Shown here piece after piece: positions 1-16,972 of a stretch of DNA of 64,000 nt. The notes below the pieces were generated by a model that ran no database searches, was not told the DNA's origin, and saw only the letters and a program-made list of their open reading frames with translations. The stretch is from Tepidimonas alkaliphilus (GTDB taxonomy: Bacteria > Pseudomonadota > Gammaproteobacteria > Burkholderiales > Burkholderiaceae_C): positions 1 to 64,000 of the forward strand of contig NZ_VJNB01000004.1 of NCBI RefSeq assembly GCF_007556595.1, written 5' to 3'. Made by a program: the position numbers and the translations under genes. The stretch's first letter is position 1. Each line of letters begins with the position of its first letter.

Positions 1-158
1 AGCTGCCCAAGGACAAAGAGATGGTGATGCCGGGCGACAACGTGACGCTGACGGTCAAGCTGATTGCGCCGATTGCGATGGAGGAAGGCTTGCGCTTTGC
101 CATCCGCGAAGGCGGTCGCACCGTGGGCGCCGGCGTCGTCACCAAGATCATCGAGTGA
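1..158 (+). CDS. tuf: Elongation factor Tu, C-terminal fragment (5' end outside window)
   Basis: Only the last 52 codons are present, reading from position 3 to the TGA at 156-158. The translation runs through [18 protein letters not shown] and ends [15 protein letters not shown], which is the beta-barrel domain III terminus of bacterial EF-Tu. The protein delivers aminoacyl-tRNA to the ribosome as a GTP complex. Its position just before tRNA-Trp, secE and nusG is the usual betaproteobacterial arrangement of one of the two tuf copies. The identity is secure; nothing can be said about the GTPase domain, which lies outside. Confidence 0.97.
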   Translation, partial: LPKDKEMVMPGDNVTLTVKLIAPIAMEEGLRFAIREGGRTVGAGVVTKIIE

Positions 159-213
159 GGCGCGCGCTTTGGCGGCTGCGCCGCTACAATCCGCTTCTGC
201 AATCGTTCAGCGT

Positions 214-289
214 AGGGGCATAGCTCAATTGGCAGAGCGTCGGTCTCCAAAACCGAAGGTTGGGGGTTCGATTCCCTCTGCCCCTGCCA
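214..289 (+). tRNA. tRNA-Trp (anticodon CCA)
   Basis: The acceptor stem AGGGGCA (214-220) pairs with TGCCCCT (279-285), followed by the discriminator G and an encoded CCA end (287-289). The D-loop has the TAGCTCAATTGGCAGAG pattern and the T-arm reads GGGGGTTCGATTCCCTC. The anticodon CCA lies at 247-249 in the loop CTCCAAA. A TACAAT box at 184-189 is a plausible -10 element, with no clear -35. The gene sits between tuf and secE, as in many beta- and gammaproteobacteria. Confidence 0.97.
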
Positions 290-401
290 GCCGGTAAGCG
301 CGCCAGCCGGCCACGCTATCCAAGCCCGACCGGATCCTCAAAGCAGGATCGCTGCGGGCTTGATCTTTCTGGTGCGAAGACTTTAAGCAATCGAGAGGAC
401 G

Positions 402-782
402 ATGGCCTCGACGGAGATTGAAACCGTCCGCCCCGCGGCTGACAAAGCCAAATTGGCGGGCGCGGTGGTGCTGGTGGCGCTTGGGTTTGTGGCTTACTAC
501 TTGTTGCACGCCCAGGCGGGGTGGATGCGCTGGGCGGCGCTGCTGGCGGCGCTGGCGCTGGGGGTGGCGGTGGGGCTGACGGCTACGCCCGGGCAGCGCC
601 TGGTGGCCTTTGCGCGCGATGCAGTCAAAGAGGTGCGCAAGGTGGTCTGGCCCACCCGCAAAGAGGCGGCCCAGGTGACCGGCTATGTGTTCGCGTTTGT
701 CGTCGTCATGGCGATTTTTTTGTGGTTGACCGACAAGCTGCTCGAGTGGGTGCTTTACGGTCTGATTCTTGGGTGGAGATGA
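402..782 (+). CDS. secE: Preprotein translocase subunit SecE
   Basis: This 126-residue protein is the SecE subunit of the SecYEG inner-membrane channel. It carries three hydrophobic segments (about residues 21-37, 43-60 and 94-120), as in the long E. coli-type SecE. The conserved cytoplasmic amphipathic region and hinge read [13 protein letters not shown], the family hallmark. The ATG follows a GAGAGG ribosome-binding sequence at 394-399. The stop lies two bases before the preferred nusG start, so the two genes are probably translationally coupled. Confidence 0.96.
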   Translation: MASTEIETVRPAADKAKLAGAVVLVALGFVAYYLLHAQAGWMRWAALLAALALGVAVGLTATPGQRLVAFARDAVKEVRKVVWPTRKEAAQVTGYVFAFVVVMAIFLWLTDKLLEWVLYGLILGWR

Positions 783-784
783 CA

Positions 785-1366
785 ATGGCGGAAACCACGC
801 AGGCCCCGTCGGCCATGAGCGCCACGCCCGCCGAAGGCATGCGCTGGTATGTGGTGCATGCCTACTCCGGCATGGAAAAGGCGGCGGAGCGCAACATCCG
901 CGAGCGCGTGCAGCGCGCCGGCATGCAGCACAAGTTTGGCCGCATTCTGGTGCCGACCGAAGAGGTCGTGGAAATCAAAAACGGCGTCAAGCGCACCACC
1001 GAGCGCAAGTTCTTCCCTGGCTACGTGCTGGTGGAAATGGTGATGGACGACGAAACCTGGCACTTGGTCAAAAACACCAGCAAGGTGACCGGTTTCGTGG
1101 GCGGCGCCCGTAACCGCCCGACCCCGATCTCCGAAGAGGAAGTGCAAAAAATCATCGGCCAGATGCAGCAGGGGGCCGATCGCCCGCGCCACAAGGTCGA
1201 GTTCGAAGTCGGCGAGTTGGTACGCGTCAAGGAAGGGCCGTTTGCCGACTTCAATGGCACGGTGGAAGAGGTCAACTACGACAAGAGCAAGCTGCGCGTG
1301 TCGGTGACGATTTTCGGGCGCGCCACCCCGGTGGAGCTCGAGTTCAACCAAGTCGAAAAAACCTGA
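785..1366 (+). CDS. nusG: Transcription termination/antitermination factor NusG
   Basis: NusG binds RNA polymerase and couples it to ribosomes or Rho. The NGN domain begins [18 protein letters not shown], has [10 protein letters not shown] in the middle, and the C-terminal KOW motif is [19 protein letters not shown] chose the ATG at 785 (193 residues) because GGAG at 775-778 lies 6 nt upstream. An in-frame ATG at 779 overlaps the secE stop but leaves no room for that ribosome-binding site. It is co-transcribed with secE. Confidence 0.96.
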   Translation: MAETTQAPSAMSATPAEGMRWYVVHAYSGMEKAAERNIRERVQRAGMQHKFGRILVPTEEVVEIKNGVKRTTERKFFPGYVLVEMVMDDETWHLVKNTSKVTGFVGGARNRPTPISEEEVQKIIGQMQQGADRPRHKVEFEVGELVRVKEGPFADFNGTVEEVNYDKSKLRVSVTIFGRATPVELEFNQVEKT

Positions 1367-1379
1367 TCCCTTCCACAGC

Positions 1380-1408
1380 TTGCGGGTCGTTGCCGCTCCA
1401 GTTAGAAT
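1380..1408 (+). promoter_or_regulatory. Candidate sigma-70 promoter for rplKAJL-rpoBC
   Basis: TTGCGG at 1380-1385 and TAGAAT at 1403-1408 are separated by exactly 17 nt, just downstream of the nusG stop. This predicts a transcript with a leader of about 165 nt before rplK. In E. coli this leader carries the L1 binding site that controls rplKA; I did not identify a convincing L1 site here. Confidence 0.6.
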
Positions 1409-1579
1409 AGAAAGCTTTCCGCGTTATAGCGCGCGGCAACAAAGACTTGCGGCTGCAACGGCCGGGCAGCGGCAAGAGGTTTGCCTTAGGGCAGGCCATC
1501 GTTGATGAATACCGGCCACAGCGCGAGGAGGCGCGCCGTGTAAGCGGCTGCCGATGGAACTCGCAGGAGTTGTCTCACC

Positions 1580-2011
1580 ATGGCCAAGAAAATCGTCGGC
1601 TTTATCAAGCTGCAGGTGCCAGCCGGTAAGGCCAACCCTTCTCCTCCGATTGGTCCGGCGCTGGGTCAGCGCGGGCTCAACATCATGGAGTTCTGCAAGG
1701 CGTTCAACGCCCAGACCCAGGGTATGGAGCCGGGCCTGCCGCTGCCGGTGGTCATCACCGCCTATGCGGATAAGAGCTTTACTTTCGTCATCAAGACGCC
1801 GCCGGCCACCACGCTGATCAAGAAGGCGCTCAAGCTGGATAAAGGTTCGTCCAAGCCGCACGCGCAAAAGGTCGGCAAGATCACGCGCGCCCAGCTCGAA
1901 GAAATCGCCAAAACCAAGATGAAGGACATGACCGCGGCTGACCTCGATGCGGCGGTGCGCACGATCGCCGGTTCGGCGCGTTCGATGGGCGTGATCGTGG
2001 AGGGGCTGTGA
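1580..2011 (+). CDS. rplK: 50S ribosomal protein L11
   Basis: The 143-residue protein matches the family length. L11 forms the GTPase-associated center with 23S rRNA and the L10-L12 stalk. The N-terminus [18 protein letters not shown] and the glycine- and proline-rich [19 protein letters not shown] are diagnostic, and the C-terminal RNA-binding domain ends [16 protein letters not shown] at 1565-1569 is the ribosome-binding site. The next gene, rplA, starts one base after the stop, indicating translational coupling. Confidence 0.98.
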   Translation: MAKKIVGFIKLQVPAGKANPSPPIGPALGQRGLNIMEFCKAFNAQTQGMEPGLPLPVVITAYADKSFTFVIKTPPATTLIKKALKLDKGSSKPHAQKVGKITRAQLEEIAKTKMKDMTAADLDAAVRTIAGSARSMGVIVEGL

Positions 2012-2012
2012 G

Positions 2013-2711
2013 ATGGCCAAGCTGACCAAGAAGCAAAAAGCGCTGCAAGGCAAGGTCGATCCCGCCAAGCTGTATCCGCTGCCGGAGGCGCTGGCGATCG
2101 TCAAAGAATGCGCCACGGCCAAATTTGACGAATCCATTGACGTGGCGGTGCAGCTGGGCGTGGATCCGCGCAAATCGGACCAAGTGGTGCGCGGCGCCGT
2201 GGTGCTGCCGCACGGCACCGGCAAAACCAAGCGCGTGGCGGTGTTTGCGCAGGGCGCCAAGGCGGAAGAAGCCAAAGCCGCCGGCGCCGACATCGTGGGC
2301 TTTGAGGATCTGGCGGCGCAGGTCAAGGCCGGCAACATCGACTTCGACGTTGTGATTGCCGCGCCGGATGCGATGCGCGTGGTCGGCCAGCTGGGTCAAA
2401 TTCTGGGTCCGCGCGGCTTGATGCCGAACCCCAAGGTCGGCACGGTGACGCCGGATGTGGCCGCCGCGGTGCGCAACGCCAAGGCTGGCCAGGTGCAGTT
2501 CCGTGTGGATAAGGCCGGCATCGTGCACACGACGATCGGTCGCCGTTCGTTCGAAGTGGACAAGCTGCAAGGCAATCTGGTGGCGCTGATTGAGGCGCTC
2601 AACAAAGCCAAGCCCCAATCGTCCAAGGGCCAATACTTGCGCAAGGTTGCAGTGTCTTCGACGATGGGCGTCGGGGTGCGCGTCGATCCGCAAACGATTG
2701 TGGCGGGTTGA
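2013..2711 (+). CDS. rplA: 50S ribosomal protein L1
   Basis: The 232-residue protein has the usual L1 length. L1 forms the mobile stalk at the ribosomal E site and, in the known family, represses the L11 operon by binding its mRNA. The signature segment [20 protein letters not shown] and the preceding [10 protein letters not shown] are intact. The gene follows rplK by one base with no independent promoter visible, so it should be co-transcribed and translationally coupled. Confidence 0.98.
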   Translation: MAKLTKKQKALQGKVDPAKLYPLPEALAIVKECATAKFDESIDVAVQLGVDPRKSDQVVRGAVVLPHGTGKTKRVAVFAQGAKAEEAKAAGADIVGFEDLAAQVKAGNIDFDVVIAAPDAMRVVGQLGQILGPRGLMPNPKVGTVTPDVAAAVRNAKAGQVQFRVDKAGIVHTTIGRRSFEVDKLQGNLVALIEALNKAKPQSSKGQYLRKVAVSSTMGVGVRVDPQTIVAG

Positions 2712-2779
2712 CGGCCATGGATTCGCCTGCGCTGCGCGTGGCTGATCTTGCAGTTGCGTGCAACGCAGGCGATGGTGGG

Positions 2780-2930
2780 TCTGCGCAGCTGCGTGGCGGC
2801 GCGCAGAGCCATCCAAGACCGCAGGTGCGGGCGGCAACCCAAGCTCGCTTAAATGCCGTCGCAAGACGGCGGCCCGCGTAGATGGCGATCCCGCCAGAAG
2901 GAGTCCAGCGCCGGCGCAAGCCGGTGCACG
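2780..2930 (+). promoter_or_regulatory. Structured rplJ leader (candidate L10/L12 autoregulatory site)
   Basis: The 293-nt gap between rplA and rplJ holds several clean hairpins. GCGGGC (2827-2832) pairs with GCCCGC (2872-2877) and encloses GCCGTC-GCAA-GACGGC (2855-2870). TGGCG-ATCC-CGCCA follows at 2883-2896. GCGCCGGC-GCAA-GCCGGTGC lies at 2908-2927. The position is that of the leader through which the L10(L12) complex represses rplJL translation in other bacteria. Structure is seen directly; the regulatory role is inferred from position. Confidence 0.55.
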
Positions 2931-3004
2931 GTTTCCGGAAAGACGGTCGATCGCTGCCTTGAGGTGCATGCCTGCCGCAAGGGGGTGTGTGAAAGGAGCC
3001 AACC

Positions 3005-3520
3005 TTGAGTCTGAACCGCAGTGAGAAACAGGCCGTCATCGACGAGGTGGCGGCGCTCGCCGCCAAGGCGCAGACGCTGGTGCTGGCCGAGTACCGTGGC
3101 ATCACGGTGGCCGACCTGACCAAGCTGCGCGTGGAGGCCCGCAAAGCCGGCGTGTCGGTCAGTGTGTTGAAAAACACGCTGGCGCGCCGAGCGGTGGCCG
3201 GCACGCCGTTTGAGGTCGCCGCCGAGCAGATGAGCGGGCCTCTGCTGTATGCCTTTTCGGAAGATGCCGTGGCCGCCGCCAAGGTGGTGGTCGAATTCGC
3301 CAAGACCAACGAAAAGATGGTCTTGCGCGGCGGCGTCTATGCCGGCAAGGCGCTGGACGTCAACGGCGTCAAGGCGCTGGCGAGCATTCCGTCGAAAGAG
3401 GTGCTGCTGTCGCAGTTGCTGGGCTTGCTGCAATCGCCGGTGGCGCGCCTGGCGCGCGTGCTGGCGGCGCTGGCCGAGCAAAAAGGCGGCCAGCCCGCCG
3501 CCGAGGCCCAGCCGGCCTGA
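3005..3520 (+). CDS. rplJ: 50S ribosomal protein L10
   Basis: The 171-residue protein is the base of the ribosomal stalk that carries the L7/L12 dimers. The N-terminal rRNA-binding domain has [10 protein letters not shown] and [18 protein letters not shown], and the helical C-terminal segment that binds L12 follows residue 135. The start codon is TTG at 3005, preceded by AAAGGAG at 2991-2997 with good spacing; no ATG or GTG fits the conserved N-terminus. A weak TTG start beneath a structured leader agrees with translational control of this gene. Confidence 0.96.
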   Translation: MSLNRSEKQAVIDEVAALAAKAQTLVLAEYRGITVADLTKLRVEARKAGVSVSVLKNTLARRAVAGTPFEVAAEQMSGPLLYAFSEDAVAAAKVVVEFAKTNEKMVLRGGVYAGKALDVNGVKALASIPSKEVLLSQLLGLLQSPVARLARVLAALAEQKGGQPAAEAQPA

Positions 3521-3586
3521 TCGGCGCAGCCCCCGTTCAACCGCGTTCAACCCTTTACGTTTTCCCGTTTTTCTGGAACTGACATC

Positions 3587-3961
3587 ATGGCATTCAACAA
3601 AGACGACTTCCTGGCCGCTCTGGACACCATGACGGTGATGGAGCTCAACGATCTGGTCAAGGCGATCGAGGAGAAGTTCGGTGTCTCCGCCGCCGCCATG
3701 GCCGCTCCGGTTGCCGCCGCCGGCGCGGCGGCCCCGGCTGCCGAGGAGAAGACCGAGTTCGATGTGATCCTGAAGGACGCCGGCTCCAACAAGGTCGCCG
3801 TCATCAAGGCCGTGCGCGAAATCACCGGTCTGGGTCTGAAAGAGGCCAAGGATCTGGTCGATGGCGCGCCGAAGACCGTCAAGGAGGGCATGCCGAAAGC
3901 CGACGCCGAAGCGGCCAAGAAGAAACTGGAAGAAGCCGGCGCCAAGGCCGAGCTCAAGTAA
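3587..3961 (+). CDS. rplL: 50S ribosomal protein L7/L12
   Basis: The 124-residue protein shows the N-terminal dimerisation helix ([20 protein letters not shown]), an Ala-rich hinge (about residues 40-52) and the globular domain with [21 protein letters not shown]12 recruits translation factors to the ribosome. The gene lies 66 nt after rplJ and is separated from rpoB by a 310-nt gap with two hairpins, which probably sets the higher expression of rplL relative to rpoB. Confidence 0.98.
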   Translation: MAFNKDDFLAALDTMTVMELNDLVKAIEEKFGVSAAAMAAPVAAAGAAAPAAEEKTEFDVILKDAGSNKVAVIKAVREITGLGLKEAKDLVDGAPKTVKEGMPKADAEAAKKKLEEAGAKAELK

Positions 3962-4021
3962 GCCTGGGCGTCTGCTCGTCGCGCCGTTCCCAAGGCGGCG
4001 CGATGAAGCGCTCGCCAAGCA

Positions 4022-4043
4022 AGGCCGGTATCGTTGCCGGCCT
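4022..4043 (+). other. Hairpin in rplL-rpoB gap (first)
   Basis: AGGCCGG (4022-4028) and CCGGCCT (4037-4043) form a 7-bp perfect stem with an 8-nt loop, 60 nt after the rplL stop. There is no following T-run. It may be part of an attenuation or processing structure together with the stronger hairpin at 4074-4100. Confidence 0.45.
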
Positions 4044-4073
4044 GTTGCGCTTGGCGCGATTCCAGAGCGCAGC

Positions 4074-4100
4074 TGCAAGGGTCGGACGCCGACCCTTGCA
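4074..4100 (+). other. Strong hairpin in rplL-rpoB gap; attenuator or RNase III site candidate
   Basis: TGCAAGGGTCGG (4074-4085) and CCGACCCTTGCA (4089-4100) form a perfect 12-bp stem with a 3-nt loop. In E. coli the same gap contains a partial terminator and an RNase III processing site that lower rpoBC relative to ribosomal protein genes. The location here is equivalent; the absence of a U-tract favours processing or a weak attenuator over full termination. Confidence 0.6.
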
Positions 4101-4271
4101 CGTGCCTTCTGGATCGACTGCAGAAGGCGCCTTGGTTCGGGTCCGTGTGCCAGGCGCGGGCCGTCAGCCGACAGACCGGTGGGGGCCGGTCGCCAAGCCA
4201 TGCCGCGGCGGCGCGCGCAAGCGCAGCCGACCGCCAGTCGCCGCAGCTATCCCACGCGAGACGGAGTTCTC

Positions 4272-8387
<4,116 letters not shown>

Positions 8388-8411
8388 TCCCGTCCACGAG
8401 GAACGCAAGCC

Positions 8412-12611
<4,200 letters not shown>

Positions 12612-12642
12612 GGCTGAGCTAGCCGTTTGGCGCGCGCTCCAT

Positions 12643-12664
12643 CGCGCCGCGTCAGGGCGGCGCG
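12643..12664 (+). terminator. GC-rich hairpin after rpoC
   Basis: CGCGCCGC (12643-12650) and GCGGCGCG (12657-12664) form an 8-bp stem with a 6-nt loop, 31 nt after the rpoC stop. It overlaps a perfect 16-bp palindrome at 12661-12676. No T-run follows, so intrinsic termination is uncertain; it may only be a 3' end stabiliser. Confidence 0.35.
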
Positions 12665-12691
12665 GCGATCGCCGCGACCCGGTCCGAGGCC

Positions 12692-14044
12692 ATGGCGGGG
12701 GCTGCGCCACCCCTGCGTGAGCTGCTGGCGGCAGCGGCGCACTGCGTGGCTCAGGTGCACGCCGGGCGCTCGCTGTCAGTGGTGCTGCCCGGCGTCGCCG
12801 CAAATTTGCGCCCGGGGGTGCAGGCGCTCGTCTTCGAGACCCTGCGCCGTGCGGGCACGGCCCGCGCCCTAGTGCGCCTTCTGGCGTCGCGCCTGCCGCC
12901 CCCGCCCGTGGCAGCGTTGCTGGAAGTGGCGCTGACGCTGCTGTTGGAGGGCAAGGCTTACGCTGCGCCAACGGTGGTCGATCAGGCCGTGCAAGCGCTG
13001 GGTAGGTTGCGAGCGTCGGCGTTGCGCGGTTTTGTCAATGCCTGCTTGCGCCGTTACCTGCGCGAATCAGAGGTGCTGCGGGCGGCGGCGCGCGCCACGC
13101 CGGAAGGGCGTTGGAATCATCCGGCCTGGTGGGTGCAGCGCTTGCAAGCCGATCATCCCCGTCACTGGGCGGAGGTGTTGCAGGCGGACGACATGCCCGC
13201 GCCGCTGGTGCTGCGCGTCAACCGCCGCCGCACCACGCGTGCGCAGGTGCAGGCCCGGCTTGCGCAGCAGGGCTGCAACGCTGAGCCGATCGGCGCCGAC
13301 GGCCTGGTGCTGGCGCAGCCCATGCCCGTGGATCGGCTGCCGGGTTGGAATGAAGGATGGGTCTCGGTTCAGGATGGCGCCGCGCAGCTGGCCGCGCCGC
13401 TGCTGCTCGGCGCGGGGCTGCGGCCCGGCGCGCGCGTGCTCGACGCTTGTGCCGCGCCAGGGGGCAAAAGCGCGCACCTGTTGGAACAAGCCGACGTGGA
13501 GCTGTGGGCGCTGGACGCGGATGCGCAGCGCCTGCAGCGGCTGCATGAAACGCTTGAGCGGCTGCGCTTGCCGGCTCCGGGCTCGACGGTGCAGGTGCGC
13601 TGCGCGGATGCCGCCGATCCCGCCGATTGGTGGGATGGCCGCCCCTTTGACGCCATTGTGCTGGATGCCCCCTGCACCGCCTCGGGCATCGTGCGCCGCC
13701 ACCCCGACGTGCGCTGGTTGCGCCGGCCTGACGATGTCGAGCGGCTGGCTGCGCACCAGCGGCGGCTGCTGCAAGCCCTGTGGCCGCTGCTGGCGCCGGG
13801 CGGGCGGCTGCTGATGGTCACCTGCTCAGTGTTCCGCGCGGAAGGCGAAGAGACCGTGGCGGCGTGGGCGCGCCATCAGGCCGACGCGCGCGTGCTGCCG
13901 GCCCCAGGGCATCTGCTGCCCTGGGGGCGGCTGGCCGATCCGAACCCAGCCGCTGAAACCATGCTGGCAGCGCACGCCATCAGCGAGAATGCGCGTCGTG
14001 GCATGGACGGATTTTTCTACGCGCTGCTGGCCAAGGCAGGCTGA
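12692..14044 (+). CDS. rsmB: 16S rRNA (cytosine-967-C5)-methyltransferase RsmB
   Basis: The 450-residue protein has an N-terminal NusB-like RNA-binding domain (about residues 1-150) and a C-terminal Rossmann methyltransferase domain. The SAM-binding motif I reads VLDACAAPGGKSAHLLE. The Cys-containing motif IV is DAPCTASGIVRRHPD, and the catalytic nucleophile motif VI is VTCSVFRAEGE. It methylates C967 of 16S rRNA. The 3' end overlaps the start of the DUF4390 gene, and the rsmB-DUF4390-ntrY-ntrX order is usual in Burkholderiales. Confidence 0.95.
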   Translation: MAGAAPPLRELLAAAAHCVAQVHAGRSLSVVLPGVAANLRPGVQALVFETLRRAGTARALVRLLASRLPPPPVAALLEVALTLLLEGKAYAAPTVVDQAVQALGRLRASALRGFVNACLRRYLRESEVLRAAARATPEGRWNHPAWWVQRLQADHPRHWAEVLQADDMPAPLVLRVNRRRTTRAQVQARLAQQGCNAEPIGADGLVLAQPMPVDRLPGWNEGWVSVQDGAAQLAAPLLLGAGLRPGARVLDACAAPGGKSAHLLEQADVELWALDADAQRLQRLHETLERLRLPAPGSTVQVRCADAADPADWWDGRPFDAIVLDAPCTASGIVRRHPDVRWLRRPDDVERLAAHQRRLLQALWPLLAPGGRLLMVTCSVFRAEGEETVAAWARHQADARVLPAPGHLLPWGRLADPNPAAETMLAAHAISENARRGMDGFFYALLAKAG

Positions 14045-14675
14045 ACCGCGTTGCCGCGCACGCCGTCGCTGGCTGGCGGCGGCGTTGGGCAGCGCCGTGG
14101 CCCTGTTGGGAGCTTGGCCGCAGTGCAGCCTAGCTTCGCGTGCGGAGCCGCGCTGGGAAGTCGAGCTGCTGGACGACGCGTTGCTGATCGATGCGCGCGT
14201 GCCGCTGGAGCTGCCGCCTGCGCTGCTGGAGGCGCTGCGGCGCGGGGTGGCGTTGACGTTCATCTGGAGCGCGGAAGTGCGGCGTCCCCGGTGGTATTGG
14301 ACCGATCAAGTGCTGCTGAGCGCGCGGCGCACGGTACGCCTGACGTATCAGCCGCTGACCCAGCGCTGGCGTTTGAGCGTGACCGACGGCGCCGCAGCCG
14401 ATGAGCATCCTGCCGCGCTGCAACGCGTGCTGGACACCCTCGACGAAGCGCTGGCCCTGGTGCGCAGCAGCCAGCGCTGGCGCGTGCCGGTGGCGCAAGC
14501 CTTGCGCGGCAGCGATCAGCTGTTGTTGTCGTTTGCGCTGGACACAGGGCGCCTGCCGCGCCCGCTGCAATGGTTGCCGGGAGCCGAAGGCGCCCCGCCG
14601 CTTGTTTGGCGCACGGTGATGCCGCTGTCGGCTGCGCGCGCCGGCGACGGCGCCCTCGAAGGGGAGCGTCCGTGA
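13989..14675 (+). CDS. DUF4390 exported protein
   Basis: This protein of up to 228 residues belongs to the uncharacterised DUF4390 family that precedes ntrY in betaproteobacteria. A basic stretch (RARRR) followed by a hydrophobic run WLAAALGSAVALLGAW (residues about 28-43) and a CSLASRA cleavage region suggests a signal peptide. The body holds the family-like WYWTDQVLLSARRTVRLTY. The start is uncertain: ATG at 13989 or GTG at 13998 both overlap rsmB by about 50 nt. Its stop overlaps the ntrY GTG start, implying coupling and a possible envelope role linked to that kinase. Confidence 0.75.
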   Translation: MRVVAWTDFSTRCWPRQAEPRCRARRRWLAAALGSAVALLGAWPQCSLASRAEPRWEVELLDDALLIDARVPLELPPALLEALRRGVALTFIWSAEVRRPRWYWTDQVLLSARRTVRLTYQPLTQRWRLSVTDGAAADEHPAALQRVLDTLDEALALVRSSQRWRVPVAQALRGSDQLLLSFALDTGRLPRPLQWLPGAEGAPPLVWRTVMPLSAARAGDGALEGERP

Positions 14676-16963
14676 ACGAAGCCGCCCAGCGGGACGCCCG
14701 CCGCGCGCGCCGGTTGCGCTGGTTTGTGGCGCTCGGTGCGGTGTTCATGCTCGGCGTCGGGCTGGTGCTGTTCTACCTGCTGGCGCTGGCCACCGACCAC
14801 CGCGCCTACGCACCGCAAACCTGGAGCCGTTTGCTGCTGCTCAACCTGGCCGTGGCGGGGGTGCTGCTGGCGGTGCTGCTGTGGCTGGGTATGCGCCTGT
14901 GGGTGCGGCTGCGCCGCGGCCGCTTCGGCAGCCGCTTGCTGCTCAAGCTGGCAGCGATCTTCGCCCTGGTGGGCGTCGCCCCGGGCGGGCTCATCTACTT
15001 GGTTTCGTATCAGTTTGTCAGCCGCGCCATCGAAGCTTGGTTCGATCAGCGCGTGGAGACGGCCCTGCAAGCCGGGCTGGCGCTGGGGCGCAGCGCCCTG
15101 GACACCATCAGCGCCGAGTGGGCTGTGAAGGCGCGCGGTCTGGCCAGCGCTCTGGCTGGGGTGGGCGATGGGGCGGCGGCGGTGATGCTGGAAACTTGGC
15201 GCGAGCAGCTGGGCGCCACGGATTTGGTGCTATGGAGCGCCCACGGGCGCGCGTTGGCCAGCGCGGGGGAGTCGCGTTTTAGCCTGGCGCCGCAGCGCCC
15301 GGCCGCCAGCCAGTGGCGTCGCGCGCGCAGCGAGCGCGTGGCCGTTTGGGTCGAAGGTTTGGATGAGCTGGAAGGCTTAGGCGATCCGGCATCCATCGCG
15401 GCCTTGCCCTCCACGGCGCTGCCGCGGGTGCGGGTCTTGGCGCTGGTGCCAGCTGACCCCATGGCCGGGTTGGGCGCGGAGCCGCGCCTGTTGCAAGTGA
15501 CCGCCGCCATGCCGGCGGCCCTGGTGGCCAACGCGCTGGCGGTGCAAATCGCCAACCGCGAATACCAAGAGCGGCGCTTGGCGCGCGAGGGTTTGCGCAG
15601 CATGTATATTGGCACGCTGACGCTGGCGCTCTTTCTTTCGGTGTTCGGCGCCGTGCTGCTGGCGGTGCTGTTGGGCAACCAACTGGCGCGCCCGCTGATC
15701 GTGCTGGCCGAAGGGATGCGCGACGTGGCGCGCGGCGACTTAAGCCCCAAGGTGGCGCTGTCGGCGCGCGACGAGCTGGCGGGCCTGACGCGCACGTTTG
15801 CCGACATGACGCGCGAGCTGGCCGAGGCGCGCCAAGCCGTGCAAGCGTCCATGCAGCAGGTCGATGCGGCGCGCGCCGGTCTGCAGACGCTGCTGGACAA
15901 CCTCACGGCTGGCGTCATCGTGCTGGCGACTGACGGGCGGCTGCGTCGCGTCAACCCCGGGGCCGAGCGCATTCTGGGCGTGCCGCTGTCGGCGCACCTG
16001 GGGCAGGCGCTGGCGCACGTGCCGGGGTTGGAGGCGCTGGGAAGCTGGGTGATGGAGCAGTTCGCCCGCTACGCGGGCGAGCGCGACAGCGCCGACGACG
16101 GCGGGCACTGGCAACAGCAAATCGATCACCACCCGCCGGGGGCGGCGTCCGCGCTGCCGCGCACGCTGGTGGCGCGCGGGGCGGCGCTGCCCGGCGGCGA
16201 ATGGCTGCTGGTGCTCGACGATGTCAGCGAACTGGTGTCGGCGCAGCGCGCGCAGGCGTGGGGCGAAGTGGCGCGGCGGCTGGCGCACGAGATCAAGAAC
16301 CCGCTAACCCCCATCCAGCTGTCGGCTGAGCGGCTGGCGCACAAGCTCAGCGCGCGCTTGCAAGGGGCGGATGCGGCGATGCTGGACAAGGCGGTGCGCA
16401 CCATCGTGGATCAGGTCGAGGCGATGAAGCGGCTGGTCAACGAATTCCGCGACTACGCGCGCCTGCCGGCGGCGCAACTGGCGCCGCTGGATCTCAACGC
16501 GCTGCTGCGCGAAATCGTGGCGTTGCACGAATCGGGCCCGCTGCCGGTGCGGCTGGAGCTGCACGAGCCCTGTCCGCCTGTGCTGGCGGATGCGCAGCAG
16601 GTGCGCCAAGTGGTGCACAACCTGGTGCTCAACGCGCAGGACGCGATGGCTGCCGCCGGCGTGGAAGGGGCCGTAACCCTGCGCACCCAGCCCTCGCGCA
16701 GCGGCCAGTGGGTGCGCGTGCACGTCGTGGATCAAGGGCCGGGCTTTGCCGATGCCATCTTGCGCCGGGCGTTTGAGCCTTACGTCACCACCAAGCCGAA
16801 AGGCACGGGGCTGGGGCTGGCGGTGGTGAAAAAAATCATGGACGAGCACGGCGGGCGCGTCGAGCTCACCAACCTGCGCGAAGGCGATCGTATCGTCGGC
16901 GCGCAAGTGTCGCTATCATTCAGGGTTGCAAATACGCAACAGGGGGCCCTGGCCAACGGGTGA
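14672..16963 (+). CDS. ntrY: NtrY-like membrane sensor histidine kinase
   Basis: The 763-residue kinase has two N-terminal membrane segments and a third near residue 90, a periplasmic region, another segment near residue 315, and a HAMP domain (about residues 335-385). A PAS-like region follows (about 410-520), then the HisKA and HATPase domains. The phosphoacceptor is His539 in LAHEIKNPLTP. The N box is VHNLVLNAQDAM and the G boxes are VVDQGPGF and KGTGLGLAVVKK. The start is GTG at 14672, overlapping the previous stop by 4 nt with GGGGAG upstream. It should phosphorylate the regulator encoded 9 nt downstream. Confidence 0.9.
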   Translation: MNEAAQRDARRARRLRWFVALGAVFMLGVGLVLFYLLALATDHRAYAPQTWSRLLLLNLAVAGVLLAVLLWLGMRLWVRLRRGRFGSRLLLKLAAIFALVGVAPGGLIYLVSYQFVSRAIEAWFDQRVETALQAGLALGRSALDTISAEWAVKARGLASALAGVGDGAAAVMLETWREQLGATDLVLWSAHGRALASAGESRFSLAPQRPAASQWRRARSERVAVWVEGLDELEGLGDPASIAALPSTALPRVRVLALVPADPMAGLGAEPRLLQVTAAMPAALVANALAVQIANREYQERRLAREGLRSMYIGTLTLALFLSVFGAVLLAVLLGNQLARPLIVLAEGMRDVARGDLSPKVALSARDELAGLTRTFADMTRELAEARQAVQASMQQVDAARAGLQTLLDNLTAGVIVLATDGRLRRVNPGAERILGVPLSAHLGQALAHVPGLEALGSWVMEQFARYAGERDSADDGGHWQQQIDHHPPGAASALPRTLVARGAALPGGEWLLVLDDVSELVSAQRAQAWGEVARRLAHEIKNPLTPIQLSAERLAHKLSARLQGADAAMLDKAVRTIVDQVEAMKRLVNEFRDYARLPAAQLAPLDLNALLREIVALHESGPLPVRLELHEPCPPVLADAQQVRQVVHNLVLNAQDAMAAAGVEGAVTLRTQPSRSGQWVRVHVVDQGPGFADAILRRAFEPYVTTKPKGTGLGLAVVKKIMDEHGGRVELTNLREGDRIVGAQVSLSFRVANTQQGALANG

Positions 16964-16972
16964 CAGGAGACG

